A DNA stretch of 64,000 bases from an uncultured Geobacter sp. (GTDB lineage Bacteria > Desulfobacterota > Desulfuromonadia > Geobacterales > CAIOGM01). The notes under the pieces were generated by a model. The model saw nothing but the letters and a program-made list of their open reading frames with translations. It made no database searches and was not told where the DNA came from. The stretch lies in assembly GCA_903902855.1 (NCBI GenBank), contig CAIUWK010000102.1:50566-114565 (forward strand), in the 5' to 3' direction. The first letter of the stretch is position 1; every line of letters begins with the position of its first letter. A program made the translations under genes and the position numbers. This document shows, one piece after another, positions 17,722 to 27,076 of this stretch.

Positions 17722-19665
17722 ATGGCCGGTATCCGTAATTCACAATTCACAATTCGCAATAGATCCCTCGTCGCCGGCACTGCCGGGCATATCGACCATG
17801 GCAAGACGAGCCTGGTAAAAGCCCTCACCGGCGTCGATACCGACCGACTCAAGGAGGAGAAGGTCCGGGGGATCACCATCGAACTGGGCTTTGCCCATCT
17901 GGAACTCCCCGACGGTGTCACTCTGGGGATCGTGGATGTGCCGGGACATGAACGGTTCATCCGGACCATGGTGGCGGGGGCCGGTGGGATCGATATGGTC
18001 ATGCTGGTCATCGCCGCCGACGAGGGGGTCATGCCCCAGACCCGGGAACACATGGAGATCTGCCGGCTCCTGGGGGTCAAACGAGGGATCGTGGTCCTGA
18101 CCAAGCGTGATCTGGTGGATCAAGAGTGGCTGGAGCTGGTGACCGAGGAGCTCCGGGAGTACCTTGCCGGAAGTTTTCTTGAGGGAGCTGCCATCATCCC
18201 TCTCTCCAGCCGCACCGGAGAAGGTCTTCCCGCACTCCGGGAGGAACTGGGGCGCCTCGCCCGCCAGGAGCCGGAACGGGAGCATGCCGGCCCGTTCCGG
18301 CTCCCGGTGGACCGGATCTTCACCGTACCGGGATTCGGCGCCGTGGTCACCGGCACCCTCTGGTCGGGAAGCATCCGGGTGGGAGATCCGGTGGAGCTTC
18401 TCCCCTCGGGACGGACGGGACGGGTCCGCGGCATCCAGGTCTACGGCCGGCAGGAGGAGCAGGGGGTTGCCGGCCAGCGGGTAGCGGTGAACCTCCAAGG
18501 GATAGATCATCACCATATCCGGCACGGGGAGACCCTGGCCCCCCCCGCAGCCTTCGGCAGCACCCGCACCCTGGATATCCGGCTGGAGCTCCTCCCTTCG
18601 GCTCGGGAACTTAAACATCGAAGCACGGTGCGGCTTCACAGCGGCACCGCCGACTCCCCGGCCCAGGTGATCCTCCCGGACCGGGAGTCACTCCGTCCCG
18701 GGGAATCGGCAGCGGCCCAGCTCAGGTTGCGAACCCCCCTGCTCCTCCTTCCCGGTGATCCCTTTGTCCTGCGCTGCCACTCCCCCGCCACAACCATCGG
18801 AGGGGGGCGGGTGCTGGACCCGGCCCCCCCCCGAAGACGACGGAGGAGCAAGGAGGCGCTGGAACTCCTGGCGGCCCTGGACGGCGATAACGCCGAGGAA
18901 AAGATCCGGCTCCTGACTCGGGAAAGCCGGTTAAGCGGGATCTCCACCGCGGAGATTTCCCTGCGCAGCGGCTGCGGCGGCGGGTTGCTGGAGGGGGCGC
19001 TGGGAAGAATTCTTGCCCGGGGGGAACTGGTTCAGGCTCTGAAAGAACCCCGCATCCTCCTGACTCGGGGGGACTTTGGTGCCCTGGAGGAGCTGCTTAT
19101 GACGGCACTCATCGCCTACATGGCGGAGAATCCGCTCCGGGATGGGATGGGGAAAGAGGAGCTGAAGGGACAACTCCCCACACGGAGTGATTCCCGGTTT
19201 TTCGGGGCGCTCCTGGCTGCGCTGGTAAAGGAAGGGAGGCTCCTCGTCCGGCGGGATCGGGTGAAACTGCCGTCAGCCGCGTCACACCCGGCGCCGGAGA
19301 GAGACGGTGTCTGTGACGCTCTGGAAACCGAACTCCGTCAAGGGGGGGGAGAACCACCCACGGTGAAGGAGTTGTGCCAACGGCTGAAGACGCCGGACAA
19401 ACCTCTACGGGAGTACCTCGCCCTCCTCTCCAGAGAGGGACGGGCCGTCAGGGTGAGCGGCGACCTCTACTATGCCCCGGCAGCGCTGGCCATCCTGCAT
19501 GACAAGCTCACCCTCTTCCTGAGAGAGGAGGGAGAGATCAACCCGACCGGTTTCCGCAACCTGAGCGGCCTCTCCCGCAAGTTCATGATCCCGCTCCTGG
19601 AATACTTCGACAACATCAAGCTAACCATCCGCGTGGGTGATGTCCGGCGTCTCCGGCGAGGGTAA
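17722..19665 (+). CDS. selB: Selenocysteine-specific elongation factor SelB
   Basis: A 647-residue translational GTPase that delivers Sec-tRNA to UGA codons by binding the SECIS hairpin. The G1 motif AGHIDHGKT is at 21-29, followed by the G2/G3 segments GITIELGF and DVPGHERF and the G4 motif TKRD. EF-Tu-like beta-barrels and a C-terminal array of winged helices follow. The organism therefore probably makes selenoproteins. SelB normally starts a few residues before the G1 loop. Here about 15 extra residues ([11 protein letters not shown]) are encoded by a short AATTCACAATTCAC-type repeat. No selA or tRNA-Sec is in the window. Confidence 0.95.
   Translation: MAGIRNSQFTIRNRSLVAGTAGHIDHGKTSLVKALTGVDTDRLKEEKVRGITIELGFAHLELPDGVTLGIVDVPGHERFIRTMVAGAGGIDMVMLVIAADEGVMPQTREHMEICRLLGVKRGIVVLTKRDLVDQEWLELVTEELREYLAGSFLEGAAIIPLSSRTGEGLPALREELGRLARQEPEREHAGPFRLPVDRIFTVPGFGAVVTGTLWSGSIRVGDPVELLPSGRTGRVRGIQVYGRQEEQGVAGQRVAVNLQGIDHHHIRHGETLAPPAAFGSTRTLDIRLELLPSARELKHRSTVRLHSGTADSPAQVILPDRESLRPGESAAAQLRLRTPLLLLPGDPFVLRCHSPATTIGGGRVLDPAPPRRRRRSKEALELLAALDGDNAEEKIRLLTRESRLSGISTAEISLRSGCGGGLLEGALGRILARGELVQALKEPRILLTRGDFGALEELLMTALIAYMAENPLRDGMGKEELKGQLPTRSDSRFFGALLAALVKEGRLLVRRDRVKLPSAASHPAPERDGVCDALETELRQGGGEPPTVKELCQRLKTPDKPLREYLALLSREGRAVRVSGDLYYAPAALAILHDKLTLFLREEGEINPTGFRNLSGLSRKFMIPLLEYFDNIKLTIRVGDVRRLRRG
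17733..17762. repeat. AATTCAC-type short repeat forming the SelB N-terminus
   Basis: Tandem AATTCAC/AATTCGC units of the kind seen in intergenic repeats lie directly after the start codon and encode a non-conserved N-terminal extension. Confidence 0.6.
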
Positions 19666-19696
19666 GCAGGAGGGATACATTGTACGGAGGTGAACC

Positions 19697-20845
19697 ATGC
19701 CCATTCTACATTCACTACTTTTCATAGTCAGTGACAATGCCACCGGAACGGCACTGGCCGATCTCCTGCCACAATGCCGCCGCCCCATGGAACTGAGCGT
19801 CACCGCTGTTTCTCTCCACGAAGGATTGAAACGGCTCCGGTCGGACTCCCCACCTCAGGTGGTTATCCTGGAGGTACAATCCATTGCCCAGGGGATCAGG
19901 GATATTTCCGATATCTCCTCCATCGATCCCGAGATATTGATCATGGCGACCTCCATGGAGAAACGACCGAATTGGATAGTTACCCTGATCCGGGCCGGAA
20001 TAGATGAATATCTGACCACACCCACCACCTTGGCGGCAATGGAAGATATCCTGGAGCGGGCAGCCCTGATGTTCGAACAGAAGGAGGGGACGACGGATGT
20101 AAGAGGAAAGGTGATCACCGTCTACAACCCCTCGGGAGGGATGGGAGCCACCACCATCGCGGTGAACCTGGCCTCGACTCTGGCAACCGGAGGGAAGAAG
20201 ACGGCGCTGGTGGACCTCAATCCGTTCAGCAGCGACGTTGCCGCATTCCTGGACCTCACCCCGACATATACCATGAGCACTCTCCAGTTACCGGAAAGAC
20301 GCATGAGCGCCGCTCACCTCACGGACATCATGACCCTGCACAGTTCGGGGGTGCAGGTCCTCTGCGGAGCGAATGAAATCGACGTGACTCGGGAGACCAC
20401 TCCGGAGCAGATCCGGAGCCTCCTGACCCTGATGAGAGGTCAGTTCGGCATGACGCTCATCGATGCCGCCGGCTCGCTGTCTCAGCGCAACCTGGAGATA
20501 TTCAACGGCTCGGACCTCATTCTCTACCCGCTCCTCCTCACCCTGCCGGCCCTCAACAACGCCAGACGGTACCTGAACTCCCTGGAGTTCCACGGCTTCG
20601 GTCCCCGCCGGGTCAAGCTGGTGGTCAACAGGTATTTCCCCAGAGATGAGATCAAGCTCGCCGATGCGGAGAAGTTCCTGGAGAGAGAGATCTTCCGGAC
20701 TATTCCCAACTCCTATGTGGAGATCAAGAAAGCCATCTACAAGGGAACACCCATGGCGACCTGCTACCCCCGTTCCCCCGTTACCAAGGCGCTTACCGAG
20801 TTGGCGAGGCTGGTCATGAGGGAGTTGTCAGGGGAAGAGAGCTAA
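19697..20845 (+). CDS. CpaE/TadZ-like pilus localisation ATPase
   Basis: A 382-residue protein with an N-terminal receiver-like domain (about 1-130) and a MinD/ParA-type domain whose P-loop reads [10 protein letters not shown]. In CpaE/TadZ proteins the deviant GGxGATT loop without the usual Walker lysine is typical. These proteins place Tad-type pilus or secretion machines at cell poles. No other tad gene is nearby, so the role here is open. GGAGG precedes the ATG. The last 18 bp overlap the end of argC on the other strand. Confidence 0.85.
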   Translation: MPILHSLLFIVSDNATGTALADLLPQCRRPMELSVTAVSLHEGLKRLRSDSPPQVVILEVQSIAQGIRDISDISSIDPEILIMATSMEKRPNWIVTLIRAGIDEYLTTPTTLAAMEDILERAALMFEQKEGTTDVRGKVITVYNPSGGMGATTIAVNLASTLATGGKKTALVDLNPFSSDVAAFLDLTPTYTMSTLQLPERRMSAAHLTDIMTLHSSGVQVLCGANEIDVTRETTPEQIRSLLTLMRGQFGMTLIDAAGSLSQRNLEIFNGSDLILYPLLLTLPALNNARRYLNSLEFHGFGPRRVKLVVNRYFPRDEIKLADAEKFLEREIFRTIPNSYVEIKKAIYKGTPMATCYPRSPVTKALTELARLVMRELSGEES

Positions 20846-21868
20846 CCCCTCAAGCCCCTGGTTTTCGGGAAAACCGTTCATGATGTTCATGTTCTGCACC
20901 GCCTGCCCCGCAGCCCCCTTCACCAGGTTGTCGATGGCGGCGACAATGACGACCCGCCCGGTACGCCGATCCACGGTAAGGCCGATATCACAGCAGTTGG
21001 AACCCTTCACATAGGCCGTGGAGGGGAAGCTCCCTTCCGGAAGAACCCGGACAAACTCCTCCCCGCAGTAGAACTCCCGGTAGAGCGCCAGCAGCTCCGT
21101 GGTGGAGTGACTCCCCTTGAGATCGGCATAGATGGTGGCAAGGATACCCCGGTCCATGGGAACCAGGTGCGGCGTGAAGGAGATGGTAAGGGGTTGCCCG
21201 GCCAGGAGCGACAGCTCCTGCTCGATTTCCGGCAGGTGCCGGTGTACCCCCCCCACGGCATACGCCTTGAAGCCGTCATTCACCTCGCAGTAGAGGTTCT
21301 CCACCTTGGCTCCCCGCCCCGCACCGCTGGCCCCGGACTTGGCGTCCACAATGATCCGCTCCGGATGAATGATCCCCTGCTTCAGGAGCGGCGCCAGCCC
21401 CAAGATGCTGCAGGTGGGATAGCAGCCGGGATTCCCCACCAGATCCGCCTGAGCAATCTTCTCCCGCCGGAGCTCCGGCAGACCGTAGACCGCCCGGCTC
21501 AGCAGTTCCGGGCTCAGATGAGGTTCGTACCACGCCTCATAGAGCGCGGGATCATGAAACCGGTAGTCGGCGGAGAGGTCCACCACCCGCTTCCCCAGCC
21601 GGATGAAGGTGGGGACCACCTCCATGGCCGCCTTGTGAGGGAGGGCCGTGAAAATAAAATCCGCCCGGTCGGCGATCCGGACCGGTTCCAGGTTTTCCAG
21701 AATCTGATGGTAACGGTTGCGCAGTGTGGGGAAGAGCTCGGCCACCGGCTTCCCCGCACTCTGTTCCGAGGTGACGCAGGTGACCGCCACCTGGGGATGG
21801 GAATGAAGTATCCGGAGGAGTTCCACCCCGGTGTACCCGCTGGCTCCGACTACGGCAACATGCAGCAT
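20828..21868 (-). CDS. argC: N-acetyl-gamma-glutamyl-phosphate reductase
   Basis: A 346-residue enzyme of arginine synthesis that reduces N-acetylglutamyl phosphate with NADPH. It has a Rossmann motif VGASGYTG at 7-14 and the active cysteine C149 in GNPGCYPT. Length and ends agree with the family. It follows rplM-rpsI on the same strand, a neighbourhood familiar from Geobacter, but is separated from them by a terminator and a repeat, so its promoter is likely within that gap. Its 3' end overlaps the convergent CpaE-like gene. Confidence 0.97.
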   Translation of the reverse strand: MLHVAVVGASGYTGVELLRILHSHPQVAVTCVTSEQSAGKPVAELFPTLRNRYHQILENLEPVRIADRADFIFTALPHKAAMEVVPTFIRLGKRVVDLSADYRFHDPALYEAWYEPHLSPELLSRAVYGLPELRREKIAQADLVGNPGCYPTCSILGLAPLLKQGIIHPERIIVDAKSGASGAGRGAKVENLYCEVNDGFKAYAVGGVHRHLPEIEQELSLLAGQPLTISFTPHLVPMDRGILATIYADLKGSHSTTELLALYREFYCGEEFVRVLPEGSFPSTAYVKGSNCCDIGLTVDRRTGRVVIVAAIDNLVKGAAGQAVQNMNIMNGFPENQGLEGLALFP

Positions 21869-21892
21869 CTGTCAACCTCCGGTAGAATCAGG

Positions 21893-22042
21893 TTAAGGTT
21901 AAAGGTAACGACTCAGGTTGATGGCTGAAGACTATTAGGAAAACCTCCGCAAAATCAATAAAGACGACCCATACGAGACGGCTTCTACCTTCTGCCTTCA
22001 GTCTTCAGCCTCAATACCTGAGTAGTTACGGTTAAAGATAAA
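21893..22042. repeat. Long imperfect inverted repeat between rpsI and argC
   Basis: An arm beginning TTAAAGGTAACGACTCAGGT and continuing through GGCTGAAGACT is mirrored by AGTCTTCAGCC through CTCAGGT-, GTAAC- and TTAAAG-like segments about 100 nt away. The arms are roughly 35-40 nt. This could be a small palindromic repeat (REP/MITE type) or a strong RNA hairpin in the argC leader. Confidence 0.75.
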
Positions 22043-22060
22043 AAAAAGGGAAAACCCTTG
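22040..22060 (-). terminator. Rho-independent terminator of rplM-rpsI
   Basis: On the minus strand AAGGG, loop TTTT and CCCTT are followed by a run of T, about 35 nt after the rpsI stop. Confidence 0.75.
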
Positions 22061-22096
22061 CGGATTCTCCCCTTCTTCACGACCAGACGATAAAGC

Positions 22097-22489
22097 CTAG
22101 CGTTTGGAGAACTGGAAGCTTCTTCGGGCTGCCGCCTTGCCGTACTTCTTCCGTTCCTTGACCCGGGAATCACGGGTGATGAAGCCGGCTTTCTTGAGGG
22201 TACCGCGCAGGGACTCTTCACAATCCAGGAGCGCCTTGGTGATGCCGTGCTTGATAGCGCCGGCCTGACCCATGTCCCCCCCCCCTGCAACAGTCACCAT
22301 GATGTCGAACTTGTCCAGATTCTCGGTGAGCTCCAGCGGCTGCTTGACGATCATCTTGGAGGTTTCCCGGCCGAAGTACTCGTCCAGGCTCTTCTTGTTG
22401 ACGGTGATGGCGCCGGTGCCCGGAGTTAACCAGACGCGGGCGATGGAGGATTTCCGTTTGCCGGTTCCGTAATACTGAACTGCTGCCAT
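22097..22489 (-). CDS. rpsI: 30S ribosomal protein S9
   Basis: A 130-residue small-subunit protein with the family start [15 protein letters not shown], the [14 protein letters not shown] core and a basic C-terminal tail ending FSKR that reaches the P-site tRNA. It lies 30 nt after rplM and is surely co-transcribed. A 10-nt C/G run lies in the conserved glycine loop. Confidence 0.98.
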   Translation of the reverse strand: MAAVQYYGTGKRKSSIARVWLTPGTGAITVNKKSLDEYFGRETSKMIVKQPLELTENLDKFDIMVTVAGGGDMGQAGAIKHGITKALLDCEESLRGTLKKAGFITRDSRVKERKKYGKAAARRSFQFSKR

Positions 22490-22519
22490 GGTTCTATCTC
22501 CTGAGCGTGGTATGCGTGA

Positions 22520-22948
22520 TTAGACGTCGAGCGGTTTCGGCTGCTGAGCTTGATGGGGGTGAGTCGGCCCCACATAGACCTTGAGCTTGCTGATCATGTG
22601 GCGGGCAAGCTTGTTTTTGGGAAGCATCCCCTTCACAGCCTTCCGAATCACCTGCTCCACATCCTTTTCGATGAGTTTTCCGGCGCTGATGGACTTGAGT
22701 CCCCCGGGAAATTCGGAGTGCCGGTAGTACATCTTGTCGGTGAGTTTTTTGCCGGTGAGGGCAATCTTATCCGCGTTGAGCACGATCACAAAATCCCCGG
22801 TATCGACGCTGGGGGTAAAGATCGGTTTGTTCTTGCCGCGCAGGACGTTGGCGATCTGGGTGGCTACCCGGCCGAGAACCTTGTTCTCAACATCCACCAC
22901 GTACCAGTCACGGGAAACTTCATTCTTTTTAGCAACTTGCGTTTTCAT
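22520..22948 (-). CDS. rplM: 50S ribosomal protein L13
   Basis: A 142-residue large-subunit assembly protein. Conserved segments include [26 protein letters not shown], and the C-terminal [12 protein letters not shown]. It is first in the rplM-rpsI operon, with a good promoter about 50 nt upstream. Confidence 0.98.
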   Translation of the reverse strand: MKTQVAKKNEVSRDWYVVDVENKVLGRVATQIANVLRGKNKPIFTPSVDTGDFVIVLNADKIALTGKKLTDKMYYRHSEFPGGLKSISAGKLIEKDVEQVIRKAVKGMLPKNKLARHMISKLKVYVGPTHPHQAQQPKPLDV

Positions 22949-22999
22949 TACACCCTCACAACCAGATTGATGAATGGATAGCGGTTTCCGAAAGTGCTA

Positions 23000-23028
23000 A
23001 AAATAGGAGAAATTTGCACACAAGTCAA
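23000..23028 (-). promoter_or_regulatory. Sigma70-type promoter of rplM-rpsI
   Basis: TTGACT and TATTTT are separated by 17 nt, giving a leader of about 45 nt. It lies back to back with the nadA promoter. Confidence 0.65.
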
Positions 23029-23153
23029 GGTAAAAATTCCGTTCACCTCTATTACGGCGGTTATCCGTGGCGCAAATCCCGTGATCGCTCCCCTCTGCGG
23101 CAAGGGATTGATACAGCTTCCACGCAATGATCGTTCCCATCCGTGTAAGGGAT

Positions 23154-23183
23154 TTGACACTGACGCCGATTTATGGTTACTAT
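23154..23183 (+). promoter_or_regulatory. Sigma70-type promoter of nadA
   Basis: A consensus TTGACA and a TACTAT are separated by 18 nt, about 45 nt before the nadA start codon. Confidence 0.65.
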
Positions 23184-23229
23184 TCTCGGCACTAGATCGT
23201 CAGGACTTTATTCCAGTGAAGGACAGACC

Positions 23230-24147
23230 ATGTACCAGGAAGAGCTCAAACGTGAAATTCGGGAACTGCTCCGCTCGCGCAACGGAGTATTGCTGGCCCA
23301 CAACTACATGCGGGACGAGGTTCAGGAGATTGCCGACATCACCGGCGATTCCCTGGCGCTCTCCCAGGAGGCCGCCGCCACCACCGCGGACGTCATCGTC
23401 TTCTGCGGGGTCCATTTCATGGCGGAATCCGCCTCCATCCTTGCCCCGGAAAAAACGGTCCTCCTTCCCCGCCTGGACGCCGGCTGTCCCATGGCGGACA
23501 TGGTCACCCCGGAAGGGTTGCGTGACCTGAAGGCCCGCCATCCCGGAGTTCCGGTGGTCACCTATGTGAACTCCACCGCTGCGGTCAAGGCCGAAAGCGA
23601 CATCTGCTGTACCTCGGCCAATGCCGTCCAGGTGGTCAACTCCCTTCCCAACGATGAAATCATCTTCGTTCCCGACCGGAACCTGGGACGGTATGTGGCC
23701 CGCTTTTCTCCCAAAACCTTCCACTTCTGGGAGGGATTTTGCCCTACCCACGAGCGGATGAAGGCCGACACCGTCAGGGAACTCAAGTCGGCACACCCCG
23801 ACGCCCTCTTCGTCTGTCATCCCGAGTGCGCCCCCGAGGTGGTGGCTCTGGCCGATCATGTCTGTTCCACCTCCGGCATGTACGACTGGTGCCGCAGAAG
23901 TCCAGCCCAACGGTTCATCATCGGCACCGAGGCCGGGATACTCTACCGTCTGCGCCGAGAGAGTCCGGACAAGGAGTTCATCCTGGCCACCCCGGCCCTG
24001 ATCTGCCCTAACATGAAGCTGACCTCGCTGGAGGACATCCTCCTCTCGCTGCAGAGCATGTCACCGGTGGTAAAGGTCCCGGAAGAACTCCGTCTGCGAG
24101 CAAAACTGGCGCTAGACCGGATGCTGGCGGTACCGAGAGACGTATAA
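23230..24147 (+). CDS. nadA: Quinolinate synthase
   Basis: A 305-residue [4Fe-4S] enzyme that condenses iminoaspartate with dihydroxyacetone phosphate to quinolinate for NAD synthesis. Cluster cysteines are C86 (AGCPMAD), C171 (GFCPTH) and C259 (ICPNMK), spaced as in characterised NadA. The ATG at 23230 (MYQEEL) with GAAGGA upstream is chosen over an in-frame ATG 57 nt earlier, which would lie inside the promoter. No nadB or nadC adjoins. Confidence 0.95.
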   Translation: MYQEELKREIRELLRSRNGVLLAHNYMRDEVQEIADITGDSLALSQEAAATTADVIVFCGVHFMAESASILAPEKTVLLPRLDAGCPMADMVTPEGLRDLKARHPGVPVVTYVNSTAAVKAESDICCTSANAVQVVNSLPNDEIIFVPDRNLGRYVARFSPKTFHFWEGFCPTHERMKADTVRELKSAHPDALFVCHPECAPEVVALADHVCSTSGMYDWCRRSPAQRFIIGTEAGILYRLRRESPDKEFILATPALICPNMKLTSLEDILLSLQSMSPVVKVPEELRLRAKLALDRMLAVPRDV

Positions 24148-24152
24148 AACCT

Positions 24153-24260
24153 GTGAATGGTGAATAGTGAATGGTGAATAAATCAATGTTCTTACGCCCG
24201 GCACTTTTCACCTTGCACGCCTTTCCGAGCACTTTTCACCATTCACCATTCACCTTTCAC
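24153..24260. repeat. GTGAATGGTGAATA / TTCACCATTCACC inverted repeat
   Basis: Direct GTGAATGGTGAATA units on the left are mirrored by CACCATTCACCATTCACC units on the right, around a short unique centre. It is a typical dispersed intergenic palindrome. It fills nearly the whole gap before the next gene. Confidence 0.85.
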
Positions 24261-24270
24261 AGGGGGTAGC

Positions 24271-24798
24271 ATGATTCGTCCGTTTCACGGTGTTCATCCC
24301 GCCATCGATGCCACGGCCTTCGTGGCTGAGACCGCCGTCATCATCGGCCAGGTCTCCATGGGGCCTCAGAGCAGCATCTGGTACAACTGTGTGGCCCGGG
24401 GTGATGTTAACTTCATCACCATCGGCGCCCGCAGCAATATCCAGGACCTCTCCATGCTCCACGTCACCCATAAGAAACATGCCGACGACCCCGGCGCGCC
24501 GCTCATCATCGGCGACGACGTCACCATCGGCCACAGCGTCACCCTTCACGGCTGCACCATCGAAGACGGGGTCTTTGTGGGGATGCAGGCCATGATCATG
24601 GACAAGGCGGTCATCGGCCAGGGGGCGCTCATCGGGGCCCGGGCACTGGTCACCGAGGGAACCATCGTCCCCCCCCATACCCTCTGGATCGGGGCGCCGG
24701 CCAAGTACAAGCGCGACCTCACCCCGGACGAACGGGCGTGGCTCCTCCGTTCCGCCGGCAACTACGTCCGATACGCCGAAGAGTACATGAACGATTGA
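24271..24798 (+). CDS. Gamma-carbonic-anhydrase-like hexapeptide protein (YrdA/PaaY family)
   Basis: A 175-residue left-handed beta-helix protein of hexapeptide repeats. Metal-ligand-type histidines are in LHVTHKKH (about 64-70) and GHSVTLHGC (H88, H93). Family members form trimers with zinc or iron at subunit interfaces. Some hydrate CO2, many have other or unknown functions. The acidic loop essential in Cam is not evident, so activity is not assured. The start is an ATG with a weak GGGGG-type site in the repeat-derived leader. Confidence 0.9.
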   Translation: MIRPFHGVHPAIDATAFVAETAVIIGQVSMGPQSSIWYNCVARGDVNFITIGARSNIQDLSMLHVTHKKHADDPGAPLIIGDDVTIGHSVTLHGCTIEDGVFVGMQAMIMDKAVIGQGALIGARALVTEGTIVPPHTLWIGAPAKYKRDLTPDERAWLLRSAGNYVRYAEEYMND

Positions 24799-24825
24799 TT
24801 ATTACTTTTTTACGGATCACATCCC

Positions 24826-26388
24826 ATGTTCGACTCCCCTACCCTATCCAGCCCCACGGAACCCACCGTTTCCGAGAGAAAACGGACCGAAGAGACCCTC
24901 AGCTCCCAGGCGGAACTGCTCGATCTCACCCATGACAGCATCATGATGCATGACTTGGACGACCGGATCATCTTCTGGAACCGCGGCGCGGAACAGATCT
25001 TCGGCTGGAGCCGGGAAGAAGCGGTGGGAAGAGTCCACTCGACCCTCCTGAAAGCCGTCTTCCCCGTGGAACGCCGGCTCATCCATGAGCAACTCATGGC
25101 AACCGGTCGCTGGGAAGGGGAACTTTTCCAGACCCGACGTGACGGACGGAGCCTGACCGTGGCCAGCCGCTGGGCGGTACAGCAGGATAGCACCGGCGCC
25201 CCCATGGCAATCCTGGTGACCAGCAACGATATCACCCAGCGCAAGCATCTGGAAGAAGAGCTCTTCAAGGCGCAGAAACTGGAGTCCATCGGACTCCTGG
25301 CAGGAGGTATCGCCCATGATTTCAATAATCTGCTCACAGCCATCCTGGGGAACATCACCCTTGCCCGCCGCGCCTCGCCCCGTGAGGGGGAATCCGCCCT
25401 CCTCCTTGCCGAAGCGGAAAAGGGGTGCATGAACGCCAAGAGCCTGACCAACCAGCTCCTGACCTTTGCCAAGGGGGGCACCCCCATCCGGACGGCTGCC
25501 CGGATAGGAGCCTTGGTCCGGGAGACCGCCGGATTCATCCTGAGAGGCTCACCGGTCACCTGCACGTTCGACATCCCCCATGACCTCCCGCCGGTGGAGA
25601 TCGACGGGGGACAGATCAGCCAGGTACTGCAGAATATTATCATGAATGCCGTGCAGGCCATGCCGACGCCGGGAACGGTCATAATCTCGGCGGAGCACCT
25701 CACTCCGGCCAACGAAGACCCGACCCTGGTTGCCGGACGAGAGTACGTCAGAATCTCCATCCGTGACCAAGGTATCGGCATCCCTGAAGAAGAACTCTCC
25801 CGGATCTTTGATCCGTTTTTCACCACCAAGGAGAACGGCACCGGTCTGGGGCTCGCCTCCGCCTACTCCATCATGACGCAGCACGAAGGGCGGATCCGGG
25901 TGGAATCCCGGCCGGGGGAGGGCACGACCTTTCATCTGTTCCTTCCCGCATCCCACTGCGCGCCAGTACCTGATATATGCAAAAAATCCCTCTGGAACGC
26001 CCCTCCCGAGTCGGCCCGGATCCTTGTCATGGATGATGACCGAAAAATAAGAATGGTGTTGGAGCGGTTTCTGAAGAGTATCGGCTACGATACCGTCTCA
26101 GTGTGTGACGGCCGGGATGCGGTCACGCGCTACCAGGAGGAGCGGACGGCAGGCGCCCCCTTCCATGCGGTCATCATGGATCTTACCGTACCGGGAGGGA
26201 TGGGGGGGAGAGAGGCCATGGAGCAGCTCCTCAAGATCGACCCAACGGTGACGGCCATTGTCTCCAGCGGTTACTCCGATGATCCGGTCATGGCCGATTA
26301 CCGTAAATTCGGCTTCCAGGCAGTCCTGGCCAAGCCGTACCAGCTGCACGACCTGGAGCAGATGGTACGTCGGATCATGGCAACGTGA
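24826..26388 (+). CDS. PAS hybrid histidine kinase with C-terminal receiver
   Basis: A 520-residue cytosolic sensor. It has a PAS domain (about 20-135; EQIFGWSREEAVG), a phosphoacceptor H164 in HDFNNLL, HATPase_c with an N-box and the G-rich GTGLGLA motif, then a receiver domain with acidic pocket DDD and phosphoacceptor D452 in VIMDLTVPGG, and lysine in LAKPY. There are no membrane segments, so the signal is probably intracellular. No DNA-binding partner adjoins. The stop overlaps the next start by 4 nt. Confidence 0.95.
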   Translation: MFDSPTLSSPTEPTVSERKRTEETLSSQAELLDLTHDSIMMHDLDDRIIFWNRGAEQIFGWSREEAVGRVHSTLLKAVFPVERRLIHEQLMATGRWEGELFQTRRDGRSLTVASRWAVQQDSTGAPMAILVTSNDITQRKHLEEELFKAQKLESIGLLAGGIAHDFNNLLTAILGNITLARRASPREGESALLLAEAEKGCMNAKSLTNQLLTFAKGGTPIRTAARIGALVRETAGFILRGSPVTCTFDIPHDLPPVEIDGGQISQVLQNIIMNAVQAMPTPGTVIISAEHLTPANEDPTLVAGREYVRISIRDQGIGIPEEELSRIFDPFFTTKENGTGLGLASAYSIMTQHEGRIRVESRPGEGTTFHLFLPASHCAPVPDICKKSLWNAPPESARILVMDDDRKIRMVLERFLKSIGYDTVSVCDGRDAVTRYQEERTAGAPFHAVIMDLTVPGGMGGREAMEQLLKIDPTVTAIVSSGYSDDPVMADYRKFGFQAVLAKPYQLHDLEQMVRRIMAT

Positions 26389-26957
26389 TCGGGGATACCG
26401 GTCGAAACTCTTCACCCTCTCTCCACGCCCGGCTGAAAAACTACCGGCAGCTCATCTCCCGTGTGGATGAGCTCTGCCAAGGGATTGAAAAACAATTTCA
26501 CTCCGCCATCGCCTGCAGCGACGGCTGTGACGGCTGCTGCCGTCATCTGTCGCTCTTCCCCGTGGAGGGCATAGCCCTGGCAGCGGCACTCCGGGATTTG
26601 CCGCCGGCTGAGCGCCGACATCTTCAGGAACGTGCCCGCACAACTCTCCCCACCGACCCCTGCCCCCTTCTGGGACAGCACCACTGCCTCATGTATCAGG
26701 CCCGCCCTCTCATCTGCCGCACCCACGGTCTGCCGCTGCTGATGAATCGAGATGGCGAACGACGGGTTGATTACTGTCCGCTCAATTTCAGAGGGCTCAC
26801 CACCCTCCCCGGAGCGGCGGTCATCCACCTGGACCGACTCAACGAGACCCTTGTGGCGGTAAATCTTCGTTTCATGAGCGACTCGGCGGCCACCTCCCCT
26901 TGGCCGGAGCGGCTCACCGTCGCCCAAGCACTCCTTCTGAAAATGCCTCATCCCTGA
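26385..26957 (+). CDS. YkgJ-family cysteine-cluster protein (putative Zn/Fe-S binding)
   Basis: A 190-residue protein with a CSDGCDGCC cluster near residue 45 and a later CPLL...HHCLMYQARPLICR block, the pattern of the YkgJ/CxxCxxCC family, thought to bind zinc or an iron-sulfur centre. Function is unknown. The GTG start shares 4 nt (GTGA) with the kinase stop, indicating translational coupling and perhaps a functional tie. Confidence 0.8.
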   Translation: MIGDTGRNSSPSLHARLKNYRQLISRVDELCQGIEKQFHSAIACSDGCDGCCRHLSLFPVEGIALAAALRDLPPAERRHLQERARTTLPTDPCPLLGQHHCLMYQARPLICRTHGLPLLMNRDGERRVDYCPLNFRGLTTLPGAAVIHLDRLNETLVAVNLRFMSDSAATSPWPERLTVAQALLLKMPHP

Positions 26958-26995
26958 TTTTTATCGAGATAGCGGCCTCCCTGTTGCCGAATCGG

Positions 26996-27025
26996 TTGAC
27001 TCAACAGCCAGAGTCCGGCTATAAT
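26996..27025 (+). promoter_or_regulatory. Sigma70-type promoter of the dodecaheme cytochrome
   Basis: TTGACT and a consensus TATAAT are separated by 18 nt. It is followed by a leader of about 50 nt ending in AAGGAGG. Confidence 0.75.
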
Positions 27026-27076
27026 CCCGGCCACTCGATTTTCACCAACGGTGTCATCCACAGTCAAGGAGGAATC

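Noticed and set aside
17722..19665. Selenoprotein gene near selB
   Set aside because: No in-frame TGA within an otherwise conserved protein was found in the window.
24153..24260. Short spaced repeats that could suggest a CRISPR array
   Set aside because: The units are 7-14 nt, lack regular unique spacers and form an inverted repeat; no cas gene is near.
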